The notes below the pieces were generated by a model. It was not told the origin of the DNA and ran no database searches. It saw nothing but the letters and a program-made list of their open reading frames with translations. Positions 1 through 5,879 of a DNA stretch of 10,465 bases are shown here, piece after piece. The stretch's first letter is position 1. Each line of letters opens with the position of its first letter. The stretch covers positions 1 to 10,465 of the forward strand of contig JAFAIV010000237.1 of assembly GCA_019236545.1 (NCBI GenBank), read 5' to 3'. The stretch is from Actinomycetota bacterium (lineage in GTDB: Bacteria > Actinomycetota > Thermoleophilia > Gaiellales > Gaiellaceae). Both the position numbers and the translations under genes were made by a program.

Positions 1-816
1 GGTGGCGTGCGCGAGCTGCTGCGGCATCGTCCAGTAGAGGGTGCGGGCGTTCCCTCGGGAGATCGTCTCGCCGTTGAGCTCGATCTCCAGCTCGATGTCG
101 AGGGCCCAGTCGCGCCCGCCGGCGAGGTGTGGCAGCGGCGGCGGCTCCTGCGGACGCGCCTCGACGCGCGCGTCCTCGAGCAGGGCGAGCGGCGTCACCC
201 ACGCCGAGATCGACGTTTGGAGCGACTTGCCGAGGAACGGGCCGAGCGGCTGGTACTCCCACGCCTGGATGTCGCGCGCGCTCCAGTCGTTCACGAGCAC
301 GACGCCGAAGACGTGGTCGGCGAACGCGTCCACCGGCACCGGCTCGCCGAGACGGCTCGGGACGCCGACGACGAAGCCCAGCTCCAGCTCGACGTCGAGG
401 CGGCGGCTCGGCCCGGCCTCCCCGGCGCCGAGCTGGCCGAACGGCCGGACGACGTCGGTGCCGGAGACGACGACCGTGCCGGCGCGACCGTGGTAGCCGA
501 CGGGCAGCCAGCGCCAGTTCGGCAGCAGCGGCTCCTGGTCGGGCCGGAACATGCGGCCGAGGTTCGTCGCGTGCTCGAGCGACGAGTAGAAGTCGACGTA
601 GTCCGCGACCTCGAACGGGAGGCGCGCGGCGCTCAGCGGCAGGCGGGGGCCGTCGTGGCTCTGGGCGGCGTCGATCGCGTGCCGCCACGCGGCCGGCCCT
701 TCGGCCATCAGCGCGTTGAGGGAGGGCTGCGCGAAGACGCCGCCGAGGCCGGAGAGGTCGACCGCCTCGCCGCCGTCGCGCCAGAGCAGCCCGCGATCGC
801 TCGCGCCGAAGCTCAC
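1..816 (-). CDS. fahA: Fumarylacetoacetase, C-terminal part beyond window
   Basis: Hydrolyses fumarylacetoacetate to fumarate and acetoacetate, the last step of tyrosine/homogentisate breakdown in the cytosol. Reading from GTG at 816, 272 codons stay open to the left edge. The N-terminal FAH domain leads into the catalytic domain. Family residues are present: D75 and H82 in the DFYSS..HAT motif (general base His), E143 and E145 (metal ligands in DVELELG), D177 in NDWSARD and K197 in FLGKS. The D-to-H (7) and D-to-K (20) spacings match those of the mammalian enzyme. Family members are about 400-430 residues, so roughly 130-150 C-terminal residues are missing, only because the window ends. The GTG start overlaps the TGA of the upstream gene by 4 bases (813-816), implying translational coupling. 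Recognition is very secure. Confidence 0.95.
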   Translation of the reverse strand, partial: MSFGASDRGLLWRDGGEAVDLSGLGGVFAQPSLNALMAEGPAAWRHAIDAAQSHDGPRLPLSAARLPFEVADYVDFYSSLEHATNLGRMFRPDQEPLLPNWRWLPVGYHGRAGTVVVSGTDVVRPFGQLGAGEAGPSRRLDVELELGFVVGVPSRLGEPVPVDAFADHVFGVVLVNDWSARDIQAWEYQPLGPFLGKSLQTSISAWVTPLALLEDARVEARPQEPPPLPHLAGGRDWALDIELEIELNGETISRGNARTLYWTMPQQLAHAT

Positions 817-1448
817 GGCAGCACCCCGAGCGCGACGAGCTCCTCGACCGGCTCGAAGAACGAGCAGCTCCCGATCGACGCGAACAGCTCGCGCCGCGTC
901 CGCGCCAGCTCGTCCGGGCCGGCCTCGCGCCCGTCCCAGCGGAACGAGCCTTCGTCGAGCTCGAACGACCCGGGCGGCGCCGCGAGTGCCGCCTCCTCGT
1001 CGCCGAAGACCGCCGCCGCGAGGAGGTTGAGGAATCCGTGCTCGCCCTGCGGCGTCGGGTACGCATGGTGGAGCCCGGCCGTCGCCTTGAAGACGAGGCC
1101 ACGCTCGCGGCAGCCGCGGACGAACCCCGCCAGCTCCTCGACGGACGGAACGCGCGCCCCGCCGCAGCGCACCTTCGCGCGCGTGCCGCGCGCGGCGACC
1201 TCGTCCAGGTCGACGCCCTCGAGGTAGACGACGCCGTCGTGCCGCTCGACGCCCGGGGACACGACGGCGAGCTGGCGCCCTTCGACCTCCGTCCCCTCCG
1301 GCACCACGAGCCGCCCGAGCAGCCACGCGTGCTCGCTCGCGCGCGCACGCTCGTCCTCGGCGAGCGCCTCGCCGAGCGGCAGGCTCGCGGGCGGGAACAT
1401 CGCCGCGTGGTCGAACAGCCCGGTCAGGAGCGCGCGGCGGGAATCCAT
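813..1448 (-). CDS. Conserved protein of unknown function, coupled to fumarylacetoacetase
   Basis: A 211-residue protein starting at ATG 1448 and ending in the GTGA that starts fahA. I do not know its function. The sequence resembles, from memory, uncharacterised actinobacterial proteins with an early DHAAMFPPA segment, a middle AKVRCGG segment and a FKATAGLHH segment followed by a GFLN motif. All three are visible here (near residues 13, 90 and 120). No signal peptide or membrane helix is seen, so it is probably cytosolic. Alternating hydrophobic strands ending in Lys/His/Gly-rich turns would suit an alpha/beta barrel-like enzyme, but that is inference. It seems shorter than relatives I recall (about 300 residues). 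The 4-base overlap suggests a role in aromatic amino acid or homogentisate breakdown. The upstream region is shared with the divergent SRP RNA promoter; no strong Shine-Dalgarno is visible. Confidence 0.85.
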   Translation of the reverse strand: MDSRRALLTGLFDHAAMFPPASLPLGEALAEDERARASEHAWLLGRLVVPEGTEVEGRQLAVVSPGVERHDGVVYLEGVDLDEVAARGTRAKVRCGGARVPSVEELAGFVRGCRERGLVFKATAGLHHAYPTPQGEHGFLNLLAAAVFGDEEAALAAPPGSFELDEGSFRWDGREAGPDELARTRRELFASIGSCSFFEPVEELVALGVLP

Positions 1449-1459
1449 CGGGCGGAGGC

Positions 1460-1465
1460 TACTAT
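1460..1465 (+). promoter_or_regulatory. -10 element (TACTAT) for the SRP RNA
   Basis: TACTAT matches the TANNNT core of the -10 hexamer. It ends 7 bases before position 1473, where the closing helix of the SRP RNA begins, the expected distance to a transcription start. No TTGACA-like -35 is seen at 16-18 bases upstream, which is common in high-GC actinobacteria. Because dnaX follows only 17 bases after the RNA, the same promoter may also serve dnaX, ebfC and recR. Confidence 0.6.
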
Positions 1466-1472
1466 CGAGAGC

Positions 1473-1570
1473 GGGTCGGGCCCCGCGCAGCGGAGGCGTT
1501 GCGAACCGCGTCAGGTCCGGGAGGAAGCAGCGCTAAGCCTCGTCCTCCGGGTGTGCGGTGTGCCCGGCCC
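1473..1570 (+). ncRNA. ffs: Signal recognition particle RNA, small bacterial (4.5S) type
   Basis: RNA core of the signal recognition particle, which binds Ffh and targets nascent membrane proteins. The conserved domain IV lies at 1510-1531: GTCAGG, then stem TCC (1516-1518), tetraloop GGGA (1519-1522), stem GGA (1523-1525), then AGCAGC. The ends close in a 9-pair helix, 1473-1481 with 1562-1570, with a single G-U pair. Further helices pair 1483-1486 with 1555-1558 and 1491-1496 with 1544-1549. About 98 nucleotides, the size of the small SRP RNA without an Alu domain. The position just upstream of dnaX matches the Bacillus subtilis order. Odd point: the apical loop is GGGA instead of the usual GGAA, still a GNRA loop. 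The ends are inferred from base pairing. Confidence 0.94.
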
Positions 1571-1587
1571 TCTGCTTGAATCGACAC

Positions 1588-3189
1588 GTGGCTGCGCTCT
1601 ACCGGAAGTACCGCCCCCAGACCTTCGACGACGTCGTCGGCCAGGAGGCGGTCGTCCGGACGCTGAAGAACGCGATCACGTCCGGCCAGGTGCGCCAGGC
1701 CTACCTCTTCGCCGGGCCGCGCGGCACCGGCAAGACCTCGATGGCGCGCATCCTCGCCAAGAGCCTCAACTGCGCGCAGGGCCCGACGCCGAGCCCGGAC
1801 GGCACCTGCCACGCCTGCGTCGCGATCGCGAACGGCACCTCCCTCGACGTGATCGAGATGGACGCCGCCTCGCAGCGCGGCATCGACGACATCCGCGAGA
1901 TCCGCGACCGCGTCGTCCTCCAGCCGGTCGAGGGGCGCTACAAGGTCTACATCCTCGACGAGGCGCACCAACTCACGGACGCCGCCTGGAACGCGCTCCT
2001 GAAGCTGATCGAGGAGCCGCCCCCGCACCTCGTCTTCGTCTTCTGCACGACCGACCTCTCGAAGGTGCTGCCGACCGTGCGCTCGCGCTGCCAGACCTTC
2101 GTCTTCCAGCGGCCGCGGCTGCAGGAGCTCGTCGCGAAGCTGCGGAAGATCGCCGACGCCGAGGGCCTCGACGTGCCCGACCAGGCGCTCGCGCTGATCG
2201 CCCGCGGCGCGCGCGGCGCCTACCGCGACGCCGAGTCGACACTCGACCAGCTCGCGGCCGCGACCGAGGGGAAGATCACCGTCCAGACCGTCCTCCAGCT
2301 GCTCGGCACCGTCGAGGAGGAGGCGCTCTTCCGCCTCTGCGACCTCGTCGTCGACAGGGACACCGCCGGCGCGCTGACGTTCATCGAGGAGCTCTCGGAG
2401 CAGGGCCACGACCTCGGCCGACTCGTCACCGACCTGATCGAGCACCTGCGCCACCTGATGCTCGTCCAGCACATGGGCGAGGTGCCCGAGGCGGTGCCGG
2501 TGACCGAGGAGACCCGGGAGCGGCTGCGCGCGCAGGCGAACCAGCTCGGCGAGCCGACGGTGATCCGGCTGATCGACCTGCTCGCAGTCGCGGTGGACGA
2601 CATGCGCCAGGGCGGCGACCCGCGCCTCCCGCTCGAGCTCGCGATCGTGAAGGTGACGCGGCCCGCGGCGGACCTCTCGCGCGAGTCGATCTCGTTCCGG
2701 CTCGAGCGGCTCGAGCAGGGCGCACCGCCCGCGCCTGCGGCTCCGGCCGCTCCCGCGGCTGCCGCGACTCCTGCTCCGCCCGAGCCGACTGCAGCGGTCG
2801 TGGCCGCCGAGCCCATCGCCGCGCCCGACCTCGACCTGAACCAGCTCCAGGACGCGTGGGCGCGCACCGTCCTCCCGGCGGTCGAGGAGCGCGGGGGCAT
2901 CCCGACGGCGTCGCTGCTCCGGGAGGCGCACCCGTCCGCGCTCAGCGGCAACACACTCACGCTCGAGTTCCCGGCGACCGCGACCTTCCATCTCGCCCAA
3001 GCGCAGGAGCCGAAGCACGCGACCGTCCTCGCCGAGGCGCTCTACGACGTGACCGGCCGCCGCCTCTCGCTCGCGTTCGCGGTCGGCGAGGAGATCGAGG
3101 CGGAGGCGGAGCCCGAGGGCCCCGCCGGCGAGGAGCGCATCCTCGAGCTGCTGAAGGAGACATTCGACGCGCGCGAACGGGGGGAATGA
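1588..3189 (+). CDS. dnaX: DNA polymerase III subunit gamma/tau (clamp loader ATPase)
   Basis: Motor subunit of the clamp loader, which opens and loads the beta sliding clamp at the replication fork. The start chosen is GTG 1588, giving 533 residues that begin AALYRKYRPQTFDDVVGQ, the standard N-terminus. The earlier in-frame GTG at 1558 lies inside the SRP RNA. Walker A is GPRGTGKT at 43-50, Walker B/DEAH at 124-127, sensor 1 around CTTD 153-156, and the SRC arginine finger at 166-168. The zinc module keeps C62, C74 and C77, but the usual fourth cysteine position is I80. The AAA+ and helical collar domains run to about 370. An Ala/Pro-rich linker (about 375-410) and a C-terminal tau-like domain (about 415-500) follow. 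No slippery frameshift site for a short form is visible. No good Shine-Dalgarno precedes the start. Confidence 0.96.
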   Translation: MAALYRKYRPQTFDDVVGQEAVVRTLKNAITSGQVRQAYLFAGPRGTGKTSMARILAKSLNCAQGPTPSPDGTCHACVAIANGTSLDVIEMDAASQRGIDDIREIRDRVVLQPVEGRYKVYILDEAHQLTDAAWNALLKLIEEPPPHLVFVFCTTDLSKVLPTVRSRCQTFVFQRPRLQELVAKLRKIADAEGLDVPDQALALIARGARGAYRDAESTLDQLAAATEGKITVQTVLQLLGTVEEEALFRLCDLVVDRDTAGALTFIEELSEQGHDLGRLVTDLIEHLRHLMLVQHMGEVPEAVPVTEETRERLRAQANQLGEPTVIRLIDLLAVAVDDMRQGGDPRLPLELAIVKVTRPAADLSRESISFRLERLEQGAPPAPAAPAAPAAAATPAPPEPTAAVVAAEPIAAPDLDLNQLQDAWARTVLPAVEERGGIPTASLLREAHPSALSGNTLTLEFPATATFHLAQAQEPKHATVLAEALYDVTGRRLSLAFAVGEEIEAEAEPEGPAGEERILELLKETFDARERGE

Positions 3190-3192
3190 CCG

Positions 3193-3525
3193 GTGTCGTT
3201 CGACATGAACAAGCTGATGCAGCAGGCCCAGCAGATGCAGGAGCAGGTGCAGAAGATGCAGGAGGAGGCCGCCAACGAGACGGCGCAGTCGTCGGTCGGC
3301 GGCGGCCTCGTCAAGGTGACGGCGAACGGCGCGGGCCAGGTGCTCGCGATCGAGATCTCGCCGGAGGCGATCGACCCGGAGGACCCCGAGGCGCTCGGCG
3401 ACCTCGTCCTCGCCGGCGTCAACGAGGCGCTGCGCTCGGCCCAGGCGGCCGTCGAGGCGAAGGCGCAGGCGCTGATGGGCGACCTCGGGCTGGGCGGGCT
3501 CGGCCTGCCGGGCCTCGGTGGCTGA
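3193..3525 (+). CDS. ebfC: YbaB/EbfC family nucleoid-associated protein
   Basis: Small DNA-binding, nucleoid-associated protein of the YbaB/EbfC family, known to form dimers shaped like tweezers. It has 110 residues, typical of the family. The N-terminal helix (about 5-30) is rich in Met, Gln and Glu (MQQAQQMQEQVQKMQEE), as usual. The beta-sheet part holds the VKVTANG..QVLAIEISPEAI motif (about 42-60), followed by the long C-terminal helix with AGVNEALRSAQ. A Gly/Leu-rich tail (about 96-110) ends the protein. The start is GTG 3193, three bases after the dnaX stop, with a strong Shine-Dalgarno (GGGGGA, 3180-3185) inside the end of dnaX. Its place between dnaX and recR is the classic one. Family members are often linked with recombination and replication genes; its exact target here is unknown. 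Confidence 0.95.
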   Translation: MSFDMNKLMQQAQQMQEQVQKMQEEAANETAQSSVGGGLVKVTANGAGQVLAIEISPEAIDPEDPEALGDLVLAGVNEALRSAQAAVEAKAQALMGDLGLGGLGLPGLGG

Positions 3526-3652
3526 GCCGCCCCACCACCGTCGCCGCCTCCGAGGCCACACCATCGTCTCGAACTGGGTCTGGGCCGCGATCGTGCTCGC
3601 GCTGACCGGCGTCGTGATCTGGGGCTGGGCCTTCGACTTCCAGCCCCACTAG
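3518..3652 (+). CDS. Small single-helix membrane protein, unknown
   Basis: A 44-codon frame that starts at GTG 3518 inside the last codons of ebfC (8-base overlap) and ends at TAG 3650-3652. The N-terminal third is basic and hydrophilic (AEPPHHRRRLRGH). It is followed by one strongly hydrophobic segment of about 20 residues (near 22-40, SNWVWAAIVLALTGVVIWGW) and a short FDFQPH end. By the positive-inside rule the N-terminus would face the cytosol. I do not recognise the family. Support comes from overlap-type coupling to ebfC, the clear membrane helix and the lack of any other use for the stretch. Against it stand its small size and the lack of a clear ribosome site of its own. Confidence 0.55.
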   Translation: MAEPPHHRRRLRGHTIVSNWVWAAIVLALTGVVIWGWAFDFQPH

Positions 3653-3680
3653 CTTCCGCTGCGCTTTCCGCTCGCTGGCT

Positions 3681-3701
3681 GCGGCCGGCTGCACCGGCCG
3701 C
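3681..3701. terminator. Perfect hairpin between the dnaX block and recR
   Basis: GCGGCCGG (3681-3688) and CCGGCCGC (3694-3701) form an 8-pair GC stem with the 5-base loop CTGCA. No T-run follows, so it is not a classic Rho-independent terminator. It may be a weak terminator, an RNA-stabilising end for the upstream transcript, or part of a dispersed intergenic repeat. Just before it, TTCCGCT occurs twice (3654-3660 and 3666-3672). Confidence 0.4.
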
Positions 3702-3724
3702 GAGGCCCGTCCGAGTCGGACCAG

Positions 3725-3730
3725 TACCCT
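3725..3730 (+). promoter_or_regulatory. Possible -10 element (TACCCT) for recR, leaderless
   Basis: TACCCT fits TANNNT and ends 9 bases before the recR ATG at 3740. The bases between (CCCTCCCTG) carry no Shine-Dalgarno, so a leaderless or nearly leaderless recR message is plausible. Just upstream is the 13-base palindrome GTCCGAGTCGGAC (3709-3721), where an operator could lie. No -35 is recognisable. recR could instead be read from the dnaX transcript. Confidence 0.35.
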
Positions 3731-3739
3731 CCCTCCCTG

Positions 3740-4330
3740 ATGCTGAGCCCATCCGTCGACAACCTCGTCGCCCAGCTGACGCGCCTGCCCGGGATCGGGT
3801 CGCGCACGGCGCAAAGGCTCGCGTTCCACCTGCTCCAGGTGCAGAAGCAGGAGGCCAACGCGCTCGCGGAGGCGATCGTCGAGGTGAAGGAGCGCGTCCG
3901 CTTCTGCCGCGAGTGCGGCAACCTCACCGAGGAGGAGCTCTGCTCGATCTGCCTCGACGCGCGCCGCGACCGGACGACGATCTGCGTCGTCGAGCAGCCC
4001 GTCGACCTCGTCTCGCTCGAGCGGACGGCCGAGTACCGCGGCCTCTACCACGTCCTCGGCGGCGCGCTCTCGCCCCTCGACGGCGTCGAGCCCGAGCACC
4101 TGCGCATCGACGAGCTCCTGCACCGGGTCGAGCGGAACGGCGTCGCCGAGGTCGTCCTCGCCACGAACCCGAACATGACCGGCGAGGCGACGGCCGCCTA
4201 CCTCGCCGACCGGCTGCGCGGACGCGTCCGCGTCACCCGCCTCGCGAGCGGCCTCCCCGTCGGCGGCGACCTCGAGTACGCCGACGAGGTCACGCTCGGC
4301 CGCGCGCTGGCCGGGCGCAGGGAGATGTAG
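3740..4330 (+). CDS. recR: Recombination protein RecR
   Basis: RecR works with RecO (and RecF) to load RecA on single-stranded gaps during recombinational repair. The 196-residue length matches the family (about 200). Order of parts: N-terminal helix-hairpin-helix with LPGIGSRTAQRLAFHLL (about 16-32); four-cysteine zinc module C56, C59, C68, C71 (FCRECGN ... CSIC); Toprim domain from about 79, with VVEQPVDL (E85) and ATNPNMTGEATAAYL; and a C-terminal segment with TRLASGLPVGGDLEYADEVTLGRAL, the strongly conserved end. All key residues are present. The start is ATG 3740; no ribosome site is visible before it. It ends at TAG 4328-4330, with a good terminator hairpin right behind. The location downstream of dnaX and ebfC is conserved across many bacteria. 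Confidence 0.97.
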   Translation: MLSPSVDNLVAQLTRLPGIGSRTAQRLAFHLLQVQKQEANALAEAIVEVKERVRFCRECGNLTEEELCSICLDARRDRTTICVVEQPVDLVSLERTAEYRGLYHVLGGALSPLDGVEPEHLRIDELLHRVERNGVAEVVLATNPNMTGEATAAYLADRLRGRVRVTRLASGLPVGGDLEYADEVTLGRALAGRREM

Positions 4331-4338
4331 CGCAACCG

Positions 4339-4364
4339 GGCAACGCGGTCGCGCGTTGTTCTCT
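4339..4364 (+). terminator. Rho-independent-like terminator after recR
   Basis: CAACGCG (4341-4347) pairs with CGCGTTG (4352-4358) over a 4-base loop (GTCG). The stem can extend by two G-T pairs (4339-4340 with 4359-4360), and a pyrimidine-rich TTCTCT tail follows. It lies 8 bases behind the recR stop, the right place to end the dnaX-recR transcript. The tail is not a pure T-run, so termination may be partial. Confidence 0.5.
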
Positions 4365-4388
4365 CGTCCCGCAACGGAGGAGAGAGAC

Positions 4389-4583
4389 ATGGGAATCGGA
4401 GTTGCGCTCATCCTGATCGCCATCGGCGCCGTCCTCGTGTGGGCGACGTCCGCCGCGACGATCGGCTGGATCCTGCTCGCCGTCGGCGTCTTCGGGGTCA
4501 TCCTCTCGATGGTCTTCTGGTCGAGCTGGGGCGGCTTCGGCGGCGCGCGCAGCGAGACCGTGATCGAGGAACGCCGCTACTAG
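4389..4583 (+). CDS. Small two-helix membrane protein, DUF6458-like
   Basis: A 64-residue protein starting at ATG 4389, chosen because a strong Shine-Dalgarno (GGAGGAGAG, 4376-4384) sits just upstream. An upstream in-frame ATG at 4356 lies in the terminator and lacks such a site. It opens MGIGVALILIAIGAVLVWA, the first membrane helix (about 3-20). After a short TSAATIGW turn comes a second helix (about 24-45, IGWILLAVGVFGVILSMVFW). The tail is hydrophilic and ends ARSETVIEERRY. The MGIG start and the IGWIL..VG pattern match actinobacterial DUF6458 proteins; no function is known for them. It stands alone between two hairpins (4339-4364 and 4597-4621), so it may be its own transcription unit. 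The confidence refers to being a real gene; the family name is from memory. Confidence 0.85.
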   Translation: MGIGVALILIAIGAVLVWATSAATIGWILLAVGVFGVILSMVFWSSWGGFGGARSETVIEERRY

Positions 4584-4596
4584 AAAAGGCACATCC

Positions 4597-4621
4597 GGGG
4601 CCCCGGCCCGTTCGGGGCCCC
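4597..4621. terminator. Strong GC hairpin before lysC
   Basis: GGGGCCCCG (4597-4605) and CGGGGCCCC (4613-4621) form a 9-pair, all-GC stem with a 7-base loop. It begins 14 bases after the stop of the small membrane protein and ends 3 bases before the lysC -10 candidate. There is no T-run, so if it terminates it does so by an unusual or helped route. It may insulate lysC from upstream transcription. Confidence 0.5.
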
Positions 4622-4624
4622 ACC

Positions 4625-4630
4625 TACACT
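4625..4630 (+). promoter_or_regulatory. -10 element (TACACT) for a leaderless lysC message
   Basis: TACACT fits TANNNT and lies 7 bases before the GTG at 4638, so transcription would start at or next to the start codon itself. No Shine-Dalgarno exists between the hairpin and the GTG, in agreement with a leaderless message, which is common in actinobacteria. No -35 is seen; that position would fall within the hairpin. Confidence 0.5.
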
Positions 4631-4637
4631 TGGTCGC

Positions 4638-5879
4638 GTGACCACGACCGAGTTCGAGGCAGTTCCGGAGGTCGCGGCCGACGCCGTCGCGCGCGGGCGC
4701 GACCTGATCGTGATGAAGTTCGGCGGCAGCTCCGTCGCCGACACGGACAAGATCAAGGGCGTCGCGCGCCGCCTCGTCGCCGCCCGCGAGGCCGGCAACC
4801 GCGTCGTCGGCGTCCTCTCCGCGATGGGCGACACGACCGACGAGCTGATCCGGCTCGCCCACGAGATCTCCGACCGTCCGCAGCCGCGCGAGTACGACAT
4901 GCTCCTCTCGGTCGGCGAGCGCATCTCGAACGCGCTCTGCGCGATGGCGATCACCGACCTCGGCTACGAGGCGATCTCCTTCACCGGCTCGCAGGCCGGG
5001 ATCGTCACCGACACCGTGCACGGGAAGGCGAAGATCGCCGAGGTGCGGGCGGCCCGGATCAACGAGGCGCTCGACCAGGAACGGATCGTCCTGGTCGCCG
5101 GCTTCCAGGGCGTCTCGGCGGACTCGCACGACGTCACGACGCTCGGCCGCGGCGGCTCAGACACGACGGCCGTCGCGCTCGCCGCCGCCCTCGGCGCGCA
5201 GGCGTGCGAGATCTACACCGACGTCGAGGGCGTCTTCACGGCCGACCCGCGTATCGTCCCGAACGCGCGCCGGCTGGCCGCGGTCACGTACGAGGAGATG
5301 CTCGAGCTCGCGGCGAGCGGGGCGAAGGTGCTCCAGCTACGCTCGGTCGAGTTCGCGCGCAACCACGACGTCCGGCTCCACGTCCGCTCGACCTTCTCCC
5401 AGGCCGAGGGCACGTGGATCGTCGACGAGGAGGACGAAGTGCTGGAGAAGGCCATCATCAGCGGCGTGGCCCACACGGCCGTCGAGCCGCTGTACCGCGT
5501 GCGCGAGATCGACGCGGCGACGCTGTTCCAGCGCCTCGCCGACGCGAACGTCAACGTCGACACGATCCTGCAGGTCTCGACCGACGAGATCGTCTTCAGC
5601 GCGCCGGCGGAGGACGCCGACGCCTGCGAGGACGTCCTCGGCCAGCTCGGCGTCGAGTGGTCGATGCGCGAGGACCTCGGCAAGGTCTCGCTCGTCGGCG
5701 CCGGAATGAAGAGCCACCCCGGCATCGCGGCGAAGACGTTCGCGACGCTCGAGGGCATCGGCGTCGAGTCGAAGGTCATCTCCACCTCGCCGATCAAGAT
5801 CGCCTGCCACGTGCGCACCGAAGAGGTGCCGCGCGCGGTGGCCGCCCTCCACGACGCGTTCGAGCTGGAGGTCGCGTGA
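4638..5879 (+). CDS. lysC: Aspartate kinase (aspartokinase), alpha chain
   Basis: Phosphorylates aspartate to aspartyl-4-phosphate, the entry step to lysine, threonine, methionine and diaminopimelate. It has 413 residues from GTG 4638. The kinase domain carries KFGGSSVAD (27-35), VGER (92-95), GRGGSDTTA (170-178) and TDVEGVFTADPR (194-205). Two ACT-type regulatory regions follow, about 287-335 (ATLFQRLADANVNVDTILQ) and about 350-410 (VSLVGAGMKSHPGIAAK, ISTSPIKI), as in feedback-inhibited enzymes of the Corynebacterium/Bacillus alpha2beta2 type. About 25 residues precede KFGG, a longer lead than usual; ATG 4713 (the Met of VMKFGG) is an alternative start but has no ribosome site. It overlaps asd by 4 bases (GTGA), forming a lysC-asd operon. 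Likely control is lysine and/or threonine feedback. There is no room for a lysine riboswitch in the short gap upstream. Confidence 0.97.
   Translation: MTTTEFEAVPEVAADAVARGRDLIVMKFGGSSVADTDKIKGVARRLVAAREAGNRVVGVLSAMGDTTDELIRLAHEISDRPQPREYDMLLSVGERISNALCAMAITDLGYEAISFTGSQAGIVTDTVHGKAKIAEVRAARINEALDQERIVLVAGFQGVSADSHDVTTLGRGGSDTTAVALAAALGAQACEIYTDVEGVFTADPRIVPNARRLAAVTYEEMLELAASGAKVLQLRSVEFARNHDVRLHVRSTFSQAEGTWIVDEEDEVLEKAIISGVAHTAVEPLYRVREIDAATLFQRLADANVNVDTILQVSTDEIVFSAPAEDADACEDVLGQLGVEWSMREDLGKVSLVGAGMKSHPGIAAKTFATLEGIGVESKVISTSPIKIACHVRTEEVPRAVAALHDAFELEVA
5439..5879 (+). CDS. lysC: Probable aspartokinase beta chain from internal start in lysC
   Basis: An in-frame GTG (codon 268 of lysC) is preceded by a perfect AGGAGG at 5428-5433 with 5 bases between. 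The product would have 146 residues: VLEKAIISGVAHTAVEPLYRV and both ACT regions, without the kinase domain. In Corynebacterium and Bacillus, aspartokinase is alpha2beta2 and the beta chain is made from an internal in-frame start just before the matching EAVLTGVA-type segment. The position here agrees with that. Caveat: the same bases encode an acidic Glu-Glu-Asp-Glu linker, and GAG GAG codons create AGGAGG by chance. Confidence 0.5.
   Translation: MLEKAIISGVAHTAVEPLYRVREIDAATLFQRLADANVNVDTILQVSTDEIVFSAPAEDADACEDVLGQLGVEWSMREDLGKVSLVGAGMKSHPGIAAKTFATLEGIGVESKVISTSPIKIACHVRTEEVPRAVAALHDAFELEVA

Noticed and set aside
1558..1587. Upstream GTG start for dnaX
   Set aside because: It lies inside the 3' strand of the SRP RNA closing region, and the standard DnaX N-terminus begins at 1588.
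1588..3189. Programmed frameshift in dnaX giving a short gamma form
   Set aside because: No A- or T-rich slippery run with downstream hairpin is present in the linker region; the C-rich Ala/Pro codons do not resemble known sites.
1462..3564. 700-codon open frame on the minus strand opposite dnaX/ebfC
   Set aside because: It is an antisense shadow of the C/G-rich third positions of dnaX; composition is Arg/Leu/Glu-rich without any recognisable domain, and it runs through the SRP RNA complement.
1038..3605. 855-codon plus-strand frame across the SRP RNA and dnaX
   Set aside because: Out-of-frame with dnaX, extremely Arg-rich, and crosses both strands' real genes; typical high-GC shadow.
4584..4637. 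Lysine riboswitch before lysC
   Set aside because: The gap is only 54 bases, mostly a simple hairpin; a lysine riboswitch needs well over 150 bases with a multi-helix core.
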